DNA of 64,000 nucleotides, from contig NZ_JBHUHX010000010.1 of NCBI RefSeq assembly GCF_042682685.1, forward strand, positions 1-64,000, in the 5' to 3' direction. This document shows, one piece after another, positions 24,539 through 34,003 of the stretch; within the stretch, counting starts at the first letter, position 1, and every line of letters starts with the position of its first letter. Below the pieces are notes generated by a model, which did no database searches, was not told the DNA's origin, and worked only from the letters and a program-made list of their open reading frames with translations. The DNA is from Imhoffiella fuscus. GTDB lineage: Bacteria; Pseudomonadota; Gammaproteobacteria; Chromatiales; Chromatiaceae. The position numbers and the translations under genes are program-made.

Positions 24539-25566
24539 CCACCGCTGCAGCAACGCGTCGCCCCCCCAAGGACATCCGAGAACCGGAGCACCGAGACAGC
24601 GGCGCCAACCCGTCCGAGCGGATCCGTTTCCACGATTACCACCCGACGCCCTCTGATGTGCGCGCCGAGGTGCTCGCTGGACTCTCCCAGACTCAGAAAC
24701 GCCTTCCGCCCAAGCTGTTCTACGATCGGCGCGGCTCGCAGCTGTTCGACGCCATCACCGAACTGCCCGAGTACTATCCGACCCGTACCGAAATCGAGAT
24801 CCTGCGCGCACACGGCGACGAAATTGCCGACCTACTCGGTCGGCATCGGGTACTGATCGAGCTCGGCAGCGGCAGCAGCCTCAAGATCCAGACACTGCTC
24901 GCCGCGTTACAGCCTGCAGTCTATGTCCCGGTCGACATCTCGCGCGACCATCTGCTCGACTCCGCGCGAACGCTTGCGGAACGCTTCCCCTGGCTGCGGA
25001 TCCGGGCCGCCTGCGCCGACTACTCGGTCCCCTTCGAATTACCGCTCGATCCTAACGGGTCGGATCTCACCGCCTTCTTCCCCGGATCCAGCATCGGCAA
25101 CTTCGACCCAGACGAGGCACGCCGCTTTCTGCTGCGGGTCGGCGAGGTGCTGGGATCGGGCGGATACCTCCTGATCGGCGTGGATCTGCGCAAGGATCCC
25201 GAGACACTGAATGCCGCCTACAACGACGCCCAGGGCGTCACGGCCGACTTCAACCTCAACCTGCTCGCCCGCATCAATCGCGAGCTCGACGCCGACTTCG
25301 ACCTGAATGCCTTCTCGCACCGGGCCTTCTTCGACGCAGCGTACAGCCGCATCGAAATGCATCTGGTCAGCCTTCGAGATCAGGAGGTCAAGGTCGCGGG
25401 ACACACCTTCCACTTCACGCAAGACGAGACCATCCACACCGAGAGTTCCTACAAATACGGACTCGACGACTTCCACGCACTGGCCAGAGATGCCGGATTC
25501 CAACCCGAGCGTGTCTGGACCGATCCCCATCAGCTCTTCAGCGTGCATGCGCTGCGACTGACGTAA
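24535..25566 (+). CDS. egtD: L-histidine N(alpha)-methyltransferase EgtD
   Basis: A 343-residue SAM-dependent methyltransferase that trimethylates histidine to hercynine, the first step of ergothioneine synthesis. Family motifs include PPKLFYDRRGSQLFDAITEL, the SAM loop IELGSGSSLKIQTLL, FFPGSSIGNFDPDEA and the C-terminal YKYGLDDFHALARDAGF. The N-terminus has an extra 30-residue polar extension. It is coupled to egtB by a 4-base overlap. No egtA or egtC is nearby, so the thiol donor route is open. The heptamer array begins three bases after its stop. Confidence 0.92.
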   Translation: MTTAAATRRPPKDIREPEHRDSGANPSERIRFHDYHPTPSDVRAEVLAGLSQTQKRLPPKLFYDRRGSQLFDAITELPEYYPTRTEIEILRAHGDEIADLLGRHRVLIELGSGSSLKIQTLLAALQPAVYVPVDISRDHLLDSARTLAERFPWLRIRAACADYSVPFELPLDPNGSDLTAFFPGSSIGNFDPDEARRFLLRVGEVLGSGGYLLIGVDLRKDPETLNAAYNDAQGVTADFNLNLLARINRELDADFDLNAFSHRAFFDAAYSRIEMHLVSLRDQEVKVAGHTFHFTQDETIHTESSYKYGLDDFHALARDAGFQPERVWTDPHQLFSVHALRLT

Positions 25567-25568
25567 CG

Positions 25569-25700
25569 ACCAGCTACCAGCTACCAGCTACCAGCTACCA
25601 GCTACCAGCTACCAGCTACCAGCTACCAGCTACCAGCTACCAGCTACCAGCTACCAGCTACCAGCTACCAGCTACCAGCTACCAGCTACCAGCTACCAGC
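25569..25700. repeat. heptanucleotide tandem array (ACCAGCT), about 18.9 copies
   Basis: 132 bases of perfectly repeated ACCAGCT begin three bases after the egtD stop codon. There are no interruptions. A degenerate AGCTGG/GGCTG-rich tail follows to about 25760. The array contains no stop-free coding potential of interest. The remaining sequence to ppc (25845) shows no gene. A perfect short-unit array of this length is expected to vary in copy number by slippage. Confidence 0.97.
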
Positions 25701-25844
25701 AAGATTGTATGGCTGACGGCTGGAGGCTGAAAGCTGGCGGCTAACGCCTGGCAACAGCCCATTTTTGTCCGTCGGCGTGGGTCAAGGTAGTATCCCAGGC
25801 TCACCGGCCCCATTCCGAGGCCGCCGGCATCGAGTATCGCCCCG

Positions 25845-28637
25845 ATGAACGAAATTTCCCCGGAACAGACGCTAGAACGCGATGTTCAGTTGTTTACCGC
25901 CCTCCTGGGCGAGGTGCTGCGCGAACACAGCCGCAAGCGCGTGCTGGTGATCGTGGAGCGCCTGCGCGACGGTTTCATGCAGTTGCGCGAGCAGGAAGAC
26001 CCCGAGTTGCGCGATCGGCTGATGAAACGCATCGAAGGACTGGATCCCCAGACCCTGTCCGAGGTGATCCGCGCCTTCAACATCTATTTCGGACTGGTCA
26101 GCACGGCCGAGGAACTCAACGCCCACCTCAAGCGCATGGATCGTATCTCGGCGGGCGAGCGGCTATGGGTCGGCTCCTTCGACGACACGGTCCGACAATT
26201 TCAGGAAGACGGCGTGAGTCCCGAGAACTTCCAAAGCCTGCTGGAACATCTCGTCTACCTTCCCGTCTTCACCGCGCATCCGACCGAGTCCAAACGACGC
26301 ACCATATCGGACAACTTCAGACGCATCTTTCTCATCGCTCAGGATCTGCACCGCCGCCGACTCAACGAAGAGGAGCTGGAGGAAAAGCTGCAGGAGATCC
26401 TGACCCAGATCCAGATCCTCTGGAAGACCGACGAGGTCCGTATCCACAAGCCCCAGGTGACCGACGAGATTCGCCAGGGACTTCACTATTTCCGTGAATC
26501 CCTGTTCGAGGCGGTTCCGGACATCTACCGTTTTCTGGAAAAGTCGGTTCGACGCGCCTACGGGCCCAAGAGCGGGATCAAGGTCCCGAGCTTCATCCGT
26601 TTCGGCTCCTGGATCGGTGGCGATCGTGACGGCAATCCGTTCGTCAAACCCGAAACGACGGAACTGGCCGTGCGCATGCACGCCGAGCTGATCCTGGAGG
26701 AGTATCTCGAACGGTTGAAGCAGCTGCGCCGGATGCTCAGCCATTCGAGTTCGCTCTGCCAGCCCTCCCCCGCCTTCCTCGACAGCCTCGACGCCGACGA
26801 GGACTACTGGATCGACACCATGGGACAGAACCAGCGCCTGTTCCTCTATGAGCCCTACCGTCGCAAGCTCGCAATGATGCGACACCGACTCCAGGCCAAC
26901 CTGGACCGGCTGCACGCCCGTATGGAGGGACGCGACGACGATGGACTGCCGGCGGGCTACGCCAGCGATCGCGATTTCCTGAACGATCTCTATCTGATCC
27001 GCGACTCGCTGATCCACCACGGCGACGCCAGCGCGGCCAACGGTCCGCTGCAAGACCTGATCCGTCTGGCCGAATCGTTCGGCTTCCATCTGGTCCACCT
27101 GGACATTCGCCAGGAATCCACCCGTCACACCCAGGCGGTGACCGAACTCTTCGCCCGCCAGCCCGGCTCGCCCTACTACCAGGCGTTCAGCGAAGAGCAG
27201 CGTCTCATGGCGCTGGCCGAGGCCGTCGCCCACCCCCATCCGTTCGTCATCGACAAGGCGACTCTGACCCCCGAGACGCGCGAGACCCTGGAGGTCTTCG
27301 AGGTCATGGCGCGCATGCGCGCCGAGGTGGGCGACAAGGTCTTCGGCCAATACGTCATCTCCATGACCCACGCGGCCAGCCATGTCATGGAGGTGATGCT
27401 GCTGGCCCGTCTCGCCGGACTGGTCGGCAAGGATCGTCAGGGCTGGTTCTGCAGCCTGCAGGTTTCGCCGCTGTTCGAGACCATCGAGGACCTGGGCCAC
27501 ATCGACCAGGTCATGAGCACCCTGTTCGACAACCCGACCTATCAGTCCCTGCTCAAGGCGTCCGGCAATCAGCAGGAGGTCATGCTGGGCTATTCCGACT
27601 CCTGCAAGGACGGCGGCATCCTTTCGGCGAGCTGGAACCTCTACGAGGCCCAGAACAAGGTGATCGCACTCGCCGACGATCGGGGCGTGGCCTGCCGACT
27701 ATTCCACGGTCGCGGCGGCACCGTCGGACGAGGCGGCGGCCCCACGCACGAGGCGATCATGGCCCAGCCGGTCGATACGGTGCATGGCCAGATCAAGTTC
27801 ACAGAACAGGGCGAAGTGCTGTCCTACCGCTATGCCAATCCGGAGACGGCCCGCTATGAGCTGACCATGGGCGTCAGCGGTCTGATCAAGGCCAGCCGCT
27901 GTCTCATCGAGCCTCCAGACGAGGAGCGCAACGACTATCTCGGCATCATGGACGAGCTGGCCCGATACGGCGAGGAGGCCTATCGCGCCCTGGTCCGCGA
28001 CACCGAGGGCTTTCTCGACTATTTCTACGAGTGCACACCGCTCGACGGCATCGGACTGCTCAACATCGGATCGCGACCCTCGCACCGCAAGAAGGCCGAC
28101 CGCTCGCTCGGATCCATTCGCGCCATCCCCTGGGTCTTCGGCTGGGGTCAGTCACGACACACCATTCCGGCGTGGTTCAGCATCGGCCAGGCGATCGAGC
28201 GCTACCGTGGCAACGACCTGGAACGTCTGGCCAAGCTACAGAAGATGTATCAGGAGTGGCCCTATTTCCGCTCGCTCCTGTCCAACACCCAGATGTCGCT
28301 GTTCAAGGCCGAGATGCGGATCGCGCGCCAGTATGCCCGACTCGCGGAGGATCAGGAGCGCGCCGCTCACATCTTCGGCCTGATCGAGGAAGAGCACAGA
28401 CGCACCGTGACGCAGGTGCTGAACGTGGCCGGACTGCGCGTCCTCATGGAGGAAACCCCCGACCTGCATCTCTCGCTGGCCCGACGCAATCTCTATCTGG
28501 ACCCGCTGAACCACATTCAGGTCTCGCTGCTGGAGCGCTATCGGGCCGATGAGGACGAGGAACGGCGCGAAGAATGGCTGGACCCGCTGCTACGATCCAT
28601 CAACGCCATCGCCGCTGGCATGCGCAACACGGGATAG
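25845..28637 (+). CDS. ppc: phosphoenolpyruvate carboxylase
   Basis: A 930-residue homotetrameric enzyme adding bicarbonate to phosphoenolpyruvate to form oxaloacetate and refill the TCA cycle. The catalytic histidine is in VFTAHPTESKRRT near residue 145. Other signatures are LGYSDSCKDGGILSASW and the glycine-rich loop GRGGTVGRGGGPTHEAIMAQ, with the usual C-terminus MRNTG. Length fits the bacterial family. The gene precedes an ABC transporter pair by only 9 bases, an arrangement with no obvious functional link. Confidence 0.96.
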   Translation: MNEISPEQTLERDVQLFTALLGEVLREHSRKRVLVIVERLRDGFMQLREQEDPELRDRLMKRIEGLDPQTLSEVIRAFNIYFGLVSTAEELNAHLKRMDRISAGERLWVGSFDDTVRQFQEDGVSPENFQSLLEHLVYLPVFTAHPTESKRRTISDNFRRIFLIAQDLHRRRLNEEELEEKLQEILTQIQILWKTDEVRIHKPQVTDEIRQGLHYFRESLFEAVPDIYRFLEKSVRRAYGPKSGIKVPSFIRFGSWIGGDRDGNPFVKPETTELAVRMHAELILEEYLERLKQLRRMLSHSSSLCQPSPAFLDSLDADEDYWIDTMGQNQRLFLYEPYRRKLAMMRHRLQANLDRLHARMEGRDDDGLPAGYASDRDFLNDLYLIRDSLIHHGDASAANGPLQDLIRLAESFGFHLVHLDIRQESTRHTQAVTELFARQPGSPYYQAFSEEQRLMALAEAVAHPHPFVIDKATLTPETRETLEVFEVMARMRAEVGDKVFGQYVISMTHAASHVMEVMLLARLAGLVGKDRQGWFCSLQVSPLFETIEDLGHIDQVMSTLFDNPTYQSLLKASGNQQEVMLGYSDSCKDGGILSASWNLYEAQNKVIALADDRGVACRLFHGRGGTVGRGGGPTHEAIMAQPVDTVHGQIKFTEQGEVLSYRYANPETARYELTMGVSGLIKASRCLIEPPDEERNDYLGIMDELARYGEEAYRALVRDTEGFLDYFYECTPLDGIGLLNIGSRPSHRKKADRSLGSIRAIPWVFGWGQSRHTIPAWFSIGQAIERYRGNDLERLAKLQKMYQEWPYFRSLLSNTQMSLFKAEMRIARQYARLAEDQERAAHIFGLIEEEHRRTVTQVLNVAGLRVLMEETPDLHLSLARRNLYLDPLNHIQVSLLERYRADEDEERREEWLDPLLRSINAIAAGMRNTG

Positions 28638-28646
28638 CACACGAAT

Positions 28647-29528
28647 ATGAACCCATTGATCGAGGCCCGGGATCTGGTCCGTCTCTATCCCGGGGTGCGC
28701 GCAGTCGACGGCATCGGCCTACGGGTCGAGCCCGGGCAGTGCTACGGCCTGCTCGGTCCCAACGGGGCCGGCAAGACGACCACGCTGGAATTGCTCGAAG
28801 GCATCCAGAAACCGACCTCGGGCCAGGTGCTCTACAAAGGTCGCCCTCTGGATCGGGACTATCACGAGCGGATCGGCATCCAGTTCCAGGCAACGGCCCT
28901 ACAGGACTTCCAGACCGTCGGCGAGTCGCTAAAGATGTTCGCAAGCCTCTATCGCCGCACGGCCGATCGCGACACGCTGATCCGCATCTGCAACCTGGCA
29001 GAGATCCTCGATCGCGACACCCGCAAGCTCTCGGGCGGACAACGCCAGCGGCTGCTGCTCGCCATCGCGCTCGTCAACGACCCCGAGCTGGTCTTTCTCG
29101 ACGAGCCGACCACCGGACTCGATCCGCAGGCGCGTCGCAATTTCTGGGGACTGATCGAGCGCGTCAAACGGCGCGGCACCACCGTGCTGCTGACGACCCA
29201 TTACATGGAGGAGGCGGAACGACTCTGCGATCGCGTGGCGATCGTCGATCAAGGCCGCGTCATCGCCGAGGGCGAGCCGAGCCAACTGATCCGCGAGCAC
29301 TTCCCGGCGCGGGTGATCCGACTGCCGGACTCGGCCTGGCCCGAGGGCACGCCCCTGCCTGCGGGTGCCGTGGCCCGGGATGGCGAGATCGAACTCTTCG
29401 CCGAAGAGGTCACCGCCGCGATCGCCGATCTGGAACGGCTAGGCGCGGATCTCAGCGCACTGAGAGTCGACATCCCCAATCTGGAGGATCTCTTCCTCAA
29501 GCTCACTGGACACGCATTGCGTGCCTGA
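28647..29528 (+). CDS. ABC transporter ATP-binding protein (ABC-2 type export)
   Basis: A 293-residue ATPase. Walker A is GPNGAGKTT, the signature is LSGGQRQRL and Walker B is LVFLDEPTTGLD, followed by the H-loop in LLTTHYMEEAERL. The C-terminal extension is typical of the DrrA/CcmA-like exporters. It begins 9 bases after ppc and overlaps the first possible start of the permease gene. Substrate unknown; family members export drugs, polysaccharides or haem-related compounds. Confidence 0.9.
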   Translation: MNPLIEARDLVRLYPGVRAVDGIGLRVEPGQCYGLLGPNGAGKTTTLELLEGIQKPTSGQVLYKGRPLDRDYHERIGIQFQATALQDFQTVGESLKMFASLYRRTADRDTLIRICNLAEILDRDTRKLSGGQRQRLLLAIALVNDPELVFLDEPTTGLDPQARRNFWGLIERVKRRGTTVLLTTHYMEEAERLCDRVAIVDQGRVIAEGEPSQLIREHFPARVIRLPDSAWPEGTPLPAGAVARDGEIELFAEEVTAAIADLERLGADLSALRVDIPNLEDLFLKLTGHALRA

Positions 29529-29562
29529 CATCGAACCGAAACACAACAAGGAGCATCGAGGG

Positions 29563-30594
29563 ATGTGGTGGCACCGAACGCTCGCGATCCTGATCGCCCG
29601 TAATCGCGAGTTCTATCGCGACCGCGCCGGCCTGAGCTGGAACATCTTGATGCCCATCGTCATGGTGATGGCCTTCGCCTTTCTCTTCCCAGACGAACAG
29701 GGCAGCACCCAGCTCAAGGTCGGGGTCGTCGCCCCCGGAGGAGACCTGGCCAGCGTTTCCTCGCCCTTCCTCGGACTCGATCACATCCGCTTCGTCCCCT
29801 TTGCGACACCCGACTCCGCCATACCGAAGGTCGAGCGTCACCAGTTGGATCTGTTGCTCGATCTGCGCGCAACGCCCGTCTACTGGATCAACCGTGAATC
29901 AACGAACGGTTATGTCGCCGAGCGACTGCTGCAAGGGGCTTACGCGACACCGGCTCAGGGTGTCGTCCCCGAGCGCCGGACGCTGGATGGAAAGGCACTG
30001 CGCTATGTGGACTGGGCCTTGCCAGGCGTGCTGGCGATGAACCTCATGTTCTCCAGTCTCTGGGGCGTCGGCTGGGTGGTGGTGCGCTATCGCAAGAACG
30101 GCGTGCTGCGGCGGCTCAAGGCCACACCGCTGACACCCTGGGAATTCCTGACCGCGCAGGTGATCTCGCGACTCTTTGTTGTGATGGCGGCGAGCCTGGT
30201 GGTCTATCTCGGAGCCGCCCTACTCCTGCACCCACCCATGCACGGATCCTATCTCGCACTCGTCCTGGTCTATGTCGCCGGGGCGCTCTGTTTCATCAGC
30301 CTGGGACTCATCGTCTCGTCGCGACTGCGCACGGAGGAGGTCGCGGACGGCGTACTCAATCTGCTGTCCTGGCCCATGCTGCTGCTCTCGGGGATTTGGT
30401 TCTCGGTGGACGGAACCAGTGCGATGGCTCAAGACCTCTCGCGACTGATGCCCATGACCTATTTGGTGGATGCCGCACGGCAGATCATGATCGATGGCGG
30501 CGGAGTGCTGGACGTGCTGCCGCAGATCGGATTGCTGTTGGGAATCGCGGCGCTTTTCCTTGGAATCGCGGCCCGACTCTTTCGATGGGAGTAG
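29563..30594 (+). CDS. ABC-2 type transporter permease
   Basis: A 343-residue membrane protein of the ABC-2 family, with one N-terminal helix (LSWNILMPIVMVMAFAFLF), a large external loop and five further helices at the C-terminal end. GVGWVVVRYRKNGVLRRLKA is the typical cytoplasmic segment that contacts the ATPase. The ATG at 29563 has AAGGAG and GAGGG upstream and was preferred to a GTG at 29521. Works with the ATPase encoded just before it. Confidence 0.88.
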   Translation: MWWHRTLAILIARNREFYRDRAGLSWNILMPIVMVMAFAFLFPDEQGSTQLKVGVVAPGGDLASVSSPFLGLDHIRFVPFATPDSAIPKVERHQLDLLLDLRATPVYWINRESTNGYVAERLLQGAYATPAQGVVPERRTLDGKALRYVDWALPGVLAMNLMFSSLWGVGWVVVRYRKNGVLRRLKATPLTPWEFLTAQVISRLFVVMAASLVVYLGAALLLHPPMHGSYLALVLVYVAGALCFISLGLIVSSRLRTEEVADGVLNLLSWPMLLLSGIWFSVDGTSAMAQDLSRLMPMTYLVDAARQIMIDGGGVLDVLPQIGLLLGIAALFLGIAARLFRWE

Positions 30595-30598
30595 GAGC

Positions 30599-30617
30599 CC
30601 CGCTCACTGGGAGCGGG
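30599..30617. terminator. hairpin between convergent permease and rlpA genes
   Basis: CCCGCTC-ACTGG-GAGCGGG gives a perfect 7-bp GC-rich stem right after the permease stop. It lies between convergent genes and has no T-run, so a terminator role is only plausible. Confidence 0.35.
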
Positions 30618-30637
30618 AACGAAACAGTGACCAGCGA

Positions 30638-31033
30638 TCAGGAGTCGGAGGACGAAGGCACGCTCAGGACCTTGAGTTCGACCTTGGCAACCCCCCGCTT
30701 GACGATTCCGAGTTCGCGAGCGGCCTTCCTGGAGAGGTCGATAATGCGGCCCTTGACGAAGGGACCGCGGTCGTTGACCTTGACGACGATACTGCGTCCG
30801 GTCCTGGTGTCCGTGACACGGACCTTGGAGCCCAATGGCAGGGTCTTGTGCGCCGCGCTCAGTCGGTTCTTGTTGTAGACCTGGCCGCTGGCCGTCCGGC
30901 GACCGTTGAGACTGTCGTGATAGTAGGAAGCGATGCCCTTCTGGACATGGCCGATGCCGCTTCGAGCCATTGCGTCGCTGCCGACGGGCAGCAGCAGCGT
31001 TAAGAGTGCGACCGTGGCAAGGGTCTTTTTCAT
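30638..31033 (-). CDS. rlpA: RlpA-like septal ring protein (double-psi beta-barrel)
   Basis: A 131-residue exported protein. The signal peptide (KKTLATVALLTLLLPVGSDA) is followed by one RlpA-type double-psi beta-barrel: GIASYYHDSLNGRRTASGQ, LSAAHKTLPLGSKVRVTD and VKVNDRGPFVKGRIIDLS, with the expected His and Asp of the lytic transglycosylase family. There is no SPOR domain and no lipobox, so it is a short soluble form. The ATG at 31033 has GAGG at 8 bases; upstream in-frame codons give no signal peptide. Role in cell wall remodelling is inferred from the family. Confidence 0.83.
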   Translation of the reverse strand: MKKTLATVALLTLLLPVGSDAMARSGIGHVQKGIASYYHDSLNGRRTASGQVYNKNRLSAAHKTLPLGSKVRVTDTRTGRSIVVKVNDRGPFVKGRIIDLSRKAARELGIVKRGVAKVELKVLSVPSSSDS

Positions 31034-31223
31034 GGGGCAAACCTCATTTCGACAGGCGCCGCGTTCATTCGTACAGTCAACGCAACGACGACGCCAGAAT
31101 TCAGGACTTCCCAAGTCTAAGTGGAAACCCTATATGGGGTAAACCCTAATGAATGTAAAAATACCCCGATTTTCGCTACAAAAACCGATCGCATCGACAC
31201 ACGCATCGGGATGACCGACCCGT

Positions 31224-31253
31224 GACCGATCGCCGTGTCAGCGGCGATCGGTC
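31224..31253 (-). terminator. hairpin after the GH17-GT2 gene
   Basis: GACCGATCGCCG and CGGCGATCGGTC form a perfect 12-bp stem with a 6-base loop, about 48 bases after the stop of the minus-strand gene. There is no T-run. The rest of 31034-31300 shows no gene; it includes the upstream region of rlpA. Confidence 0.5.
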
Positions 31254-31300
31254 CGCGCAGCCAGACGCTCTCAAGCCAACGCACCTTTTAAAACAACCCG

Positions 31301-33940
31301 TTAGACATCGCGTGTTACGGGCTGCTCGCCCTCTTTGACATCCTGACACGCCATATCATGCATCGGCCCCACCAGGCTGGCGGACAGATGCTGCCGGGCG
31401 CTGATGAGCGCGACCACGACCGATGCCAGATAGGGGATCGACTGCACCACCAGCACCGAGGCCCAGATGCGCACATCGAGCATAAAGGCATCGTCACGCA
31501 TCATGACCAGGCTCGCCGCCAGCCAGAAGGCGAAGCCGAACAGGGCCTCCTCGCGCGCATCCGCCAGGGCGCGCATCACGGCGGATGCCTCGGCCTTCTT
31601 TGGCGTTCGGAAGAAGCCCAGTTTACCCGTGATCAGTCCGCCGAACATGGCGCGCGAAATGGTGTGAGACAGCGCCAGACCGGCCAATCCGGCCGCGAAG
31701 CTCTGGCGTAACGTAGCGGTCACCCGACGGCGGTAGAGGAAGAAGCTCTTGGTCATCTTGAAGACGAAGAGCACCAGAGGCACCAGAGCGACCGTCATGT
31801 AGGGTGGCGTCACGTACAGCGGGAACATGACCATCGCCACCGACCAGCCCAGGGCAGCGAAGTTGAAAAGCAGGTTGAAGCCATCGGCGAACCAGGGCAG
31901 CCAACCGGCCACGAAGTGGTAACGCTGACCGGCCGAAAGCGCGCTCTTGCGCACACCCAGCAGTTCCCGCCAATGGTGGAGCAGGATACGAACCGCCCCA
32001 TAGGCCCAACGGTAGCGCTGCTTGCGGAAGTCCGAGAAGGTATCCGGCATCAGACCCCGGCCGTAGGTACAGGGGATATAGAGCGCCTTGTAGCCGGCCT
32101 CGAACAGCCGCAGCCCCAGTTCGGCGTCTTCCGTGATACACCACTCGGACCAGCCATTGACAGCGTCCAGCGTCTCGCGCCGGATCATGGTCATGGTGCC
32201 GTGCTGAATGATGGCGTTGCGTTCGTTGCGCGTGACCATCCCCAGATGGAAGAAGCCGCGATATTCGGCCATGCACATCGCCTTGAAGGCATTTTCGTCG
32301 GCATCGCGATAATCCTGCGGGGCCTGCACGATGGCGACCTCGGGGTCCGCGAAGGCCGGAACCAGATGACGCAGCCACTCGGGTCTCACGATGTAATCGG
32401 CATCGATAACGGCGACCACCTCGGCCCCGGGATCGGTCTGGCGCAGTGCGAAGTTGAGAGCTCCCGCCTTGTACCCGGACAGCGGATCCACGTGGAAGAA
32501 GCGGAAACGCGGTCCCAGTTCGCGGCAATAGGCCTCGACCGGCTGCCAGACATTCGGATCCTTGGTGTTGTTGTCGATCACCAAGACCTCGAAATGCGGA
32601 TAATCCAGCGCCGCGAGTCCGTCGAGCGTCTCTTTGAGCAGATCGGGCGGTTCGTTGTAGGCCGGAACGTGCACGGAGACGAACGGAAGCCGATCGTCCG
32701 CGACCTTTCTCAGCGGGAAGGGGCGCCGCCATTTTTGCAACCAGAGCGATTCGGCCCACTCGTGCGCCTCGGCCATCAGCAGCACGATGACGCCGATACC
32801 GCCGACCATCAGCAGCAGACCGACGATCGCCGTGGCGGGCGTCATGTACTGACGCGTGTAGTCGTAGACGATCCAGACTGCGGCCGTCGAGATCGCATAG
32901 GTGATGAGGGCCAGAAACCCCTTGCCGCGCTTGGACATGCTTGAGCTGTCGCGATAGAGAAACACCAGCAGCAAAACGCCCATGACGACCGACAAGGCCG
33001 CCAGCTCGCGCCAGTGCGGGATGCGCACCACCGGTTCGGTGAAGGCGAATTTCGGCTCCCGATTGGCGTCGTAGACGCCCCAGTAGGTTCCGGTCGCCCC
33101 TTCTACTCTCGCCTTCCAGGGCTGATCGAAGGCCTCCATCACGTAATAGATATAATGCTCGGCCTCTGCCCGGGCGAGAAAGCGGCGCAGAAAGCGCGTC
33201 TGATTGGTCGGTGACGGCTCCGCGCCACGATTGCGCCGGCCATTGCTGGGCCAGCCGACCTCGCCGATGATGATGGGCTTGTTCGGATAGGTCTCCTTGA
33301 TCTCGTTGTAACGGTTGATCGCATAGTCCACGGCCTGATCGACGGGCACGCCCTCCCAATAGGGCAGCAGATGGACGGTGATGAAGTCCACATGCTCGAC
33401 CAGTTCCGGATATTTGAGCCAAACATGCCAAGGCTCGGCAGTACTGACGGGCAGCCAGGTGAATTTGCGCACCCGATCGAGATACTGGATCAGCTCCGGC
33501 ACCTCGACGTCCTCGCGCAGGATCGCCTCGTTGCCCACCATGACCCGAACCACGTTGCGGTTCCCCTCGGCGAGCACGTCGGCCAGCCGCTTGAGTTCCT
33601 GATCGTTGAAGGCCTTGTCCTCACCGATCCAGGCGCCGAGCGTCACATTGAGGTCATGGGCCGCCGCCAGGCGCGGCACGGCGGCCAGGGTGCTCTCGAC
33701 CGTATAGGTGCGAACTGCGTGGGCATCGCCCTGCAGCAACGCCAGATCGGCATCGATGTCCAGCAACGAGGGGAAGATCTTCTTGCTCGGATCGTCATCG
33801 GCACGCATCGGCGAGAAGGAGAAGCCCTGGATCCGACTCGGCCATGGCGGCTCCTCGGACGGCTGATTCAGCAACCACCAGGCCGACACGGTCAGCAGCG
33901 CGATCAGGATTGGGATGACAAAGTTGATGGAACGGTTCAT
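31301..33940 (-). CDS. GH17-GT2 fusion, NdvB-like beta-glucan synthase
   Basis: A large membrane enzyme (879 residues from ATG 33940; GTG 33988 would add 16). After an N-terminal anchor helix, residues about 35-310 are a periplasmic GH17 domain with both glutamates (VGNEAIL near 138 and IIIGEVGWPSNG near 227). Membrane helices follow, then a cytoplasmic GT2 domain from about 421 with VHVPAYNEPP, the DAD metal motif (VIDADYI), TEDAELGLRL and QRYRWAYG, and further helices. The same fusion occurs in Pseudomonas NdvB, tied to cyclic beta-1,3-glucans, so it may make and remodel a periplasmic or surface glucan. It lies 63 bases after the GT39 gene. Confidence 0.83.
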   Translation of the reverse strand: MNRSINFVIPILIALLTVSAWWLLNQPSEEPPWPSRIQGFSFSPMRADDDPSKKIFPSLLDIDADLALLQGDAHAVRTYTVESTLAAVPRLAAAHDLNVTLGAWIGEDKAFNDQELKRLADVLAEGNRNVVRVMVGNEAILREDVEVPELIQYLDRVRKFTWLPVSTAEPWHVWLKYPELVEHVDFITVHLLPYWEGVPVDQAVDYAINRYNEIKETYPNKPIIIGEVGWPSNGRRNRGAEPSPTNQTRFLRRFLARAEAEHYIYYVMEAFDQPWKARVEGATGTYWGVYDANREPKFAFTEPVVRIPHWRELAALSVVMGVLLLVFLYRDSSSMSKRGKGFLALITYAISTAAVWIVYDYTRQYMTPATAIVGLLLMVGGIGVIVLLMAEAHEWAESLWLQKWRRPFPLRKVADDRLPFVSVHVPAYNEPPDLLKETLDGLAALDYPHFEVLVIDNNTKDPNVWQPVEAYCRELGPRFRFFHVDPLSGYKAGALNFALRQTDPGAEVVAVIDADYIVRPEWLRHLVPAFADPEVAIVQAPQDYRDADENAFKAMCMAEYRGFFHLGMVTRNERNAIIQHGTMTMIRRETLDAVNGWSEWCITEDAELGLRLFEAGYKALYIPCTYGRGLMPDTFSDFRKQRYRWAYGAVRILLHHWRELLGVRKSALSAGQRYHFVAGWLPWFADGFNLLFNFAALGWSVAMVMFPLYVTPPYMTVALVPLVLFVFKMTKSFFLYRRRVTATLRQSFAAGLAGLALSHTISRAMFGGLITGKLGFFRTPKKAEASAVMRALADAREEALFGFAFWLAASLVMMRDDAFMLDVRIWASVLVVQSIPYLASVVVALISARQHLSASLVGPMHDMACQDVKEGEQPVTRDV

Positions 33941-34003
33941 GACTGGAATCTGCGTAATGGCTGGTTCGATCGCTGCGGCCGAAACCACGGCCCTGACTGA
34001 AAC

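Noticed and set aside
25569..25700. CRISPR array
   Set aside because: The unit is 7 bp with no spacers and no cas genes nearby; it is a simple tandem repeat.
26163..27500. 445-codon open frame on the minus strand inside ppc
   Set aside because: It is antisense to a fully recognisable ppc and has low-complexity composition typical of high-GC shadow frames.
30599..31253. Reading the hairpins here as intrinsic terminators with certainty
   Set aside because: The stems are perfect but lack T-runs on either strand, so they are kept only as possible terminators.
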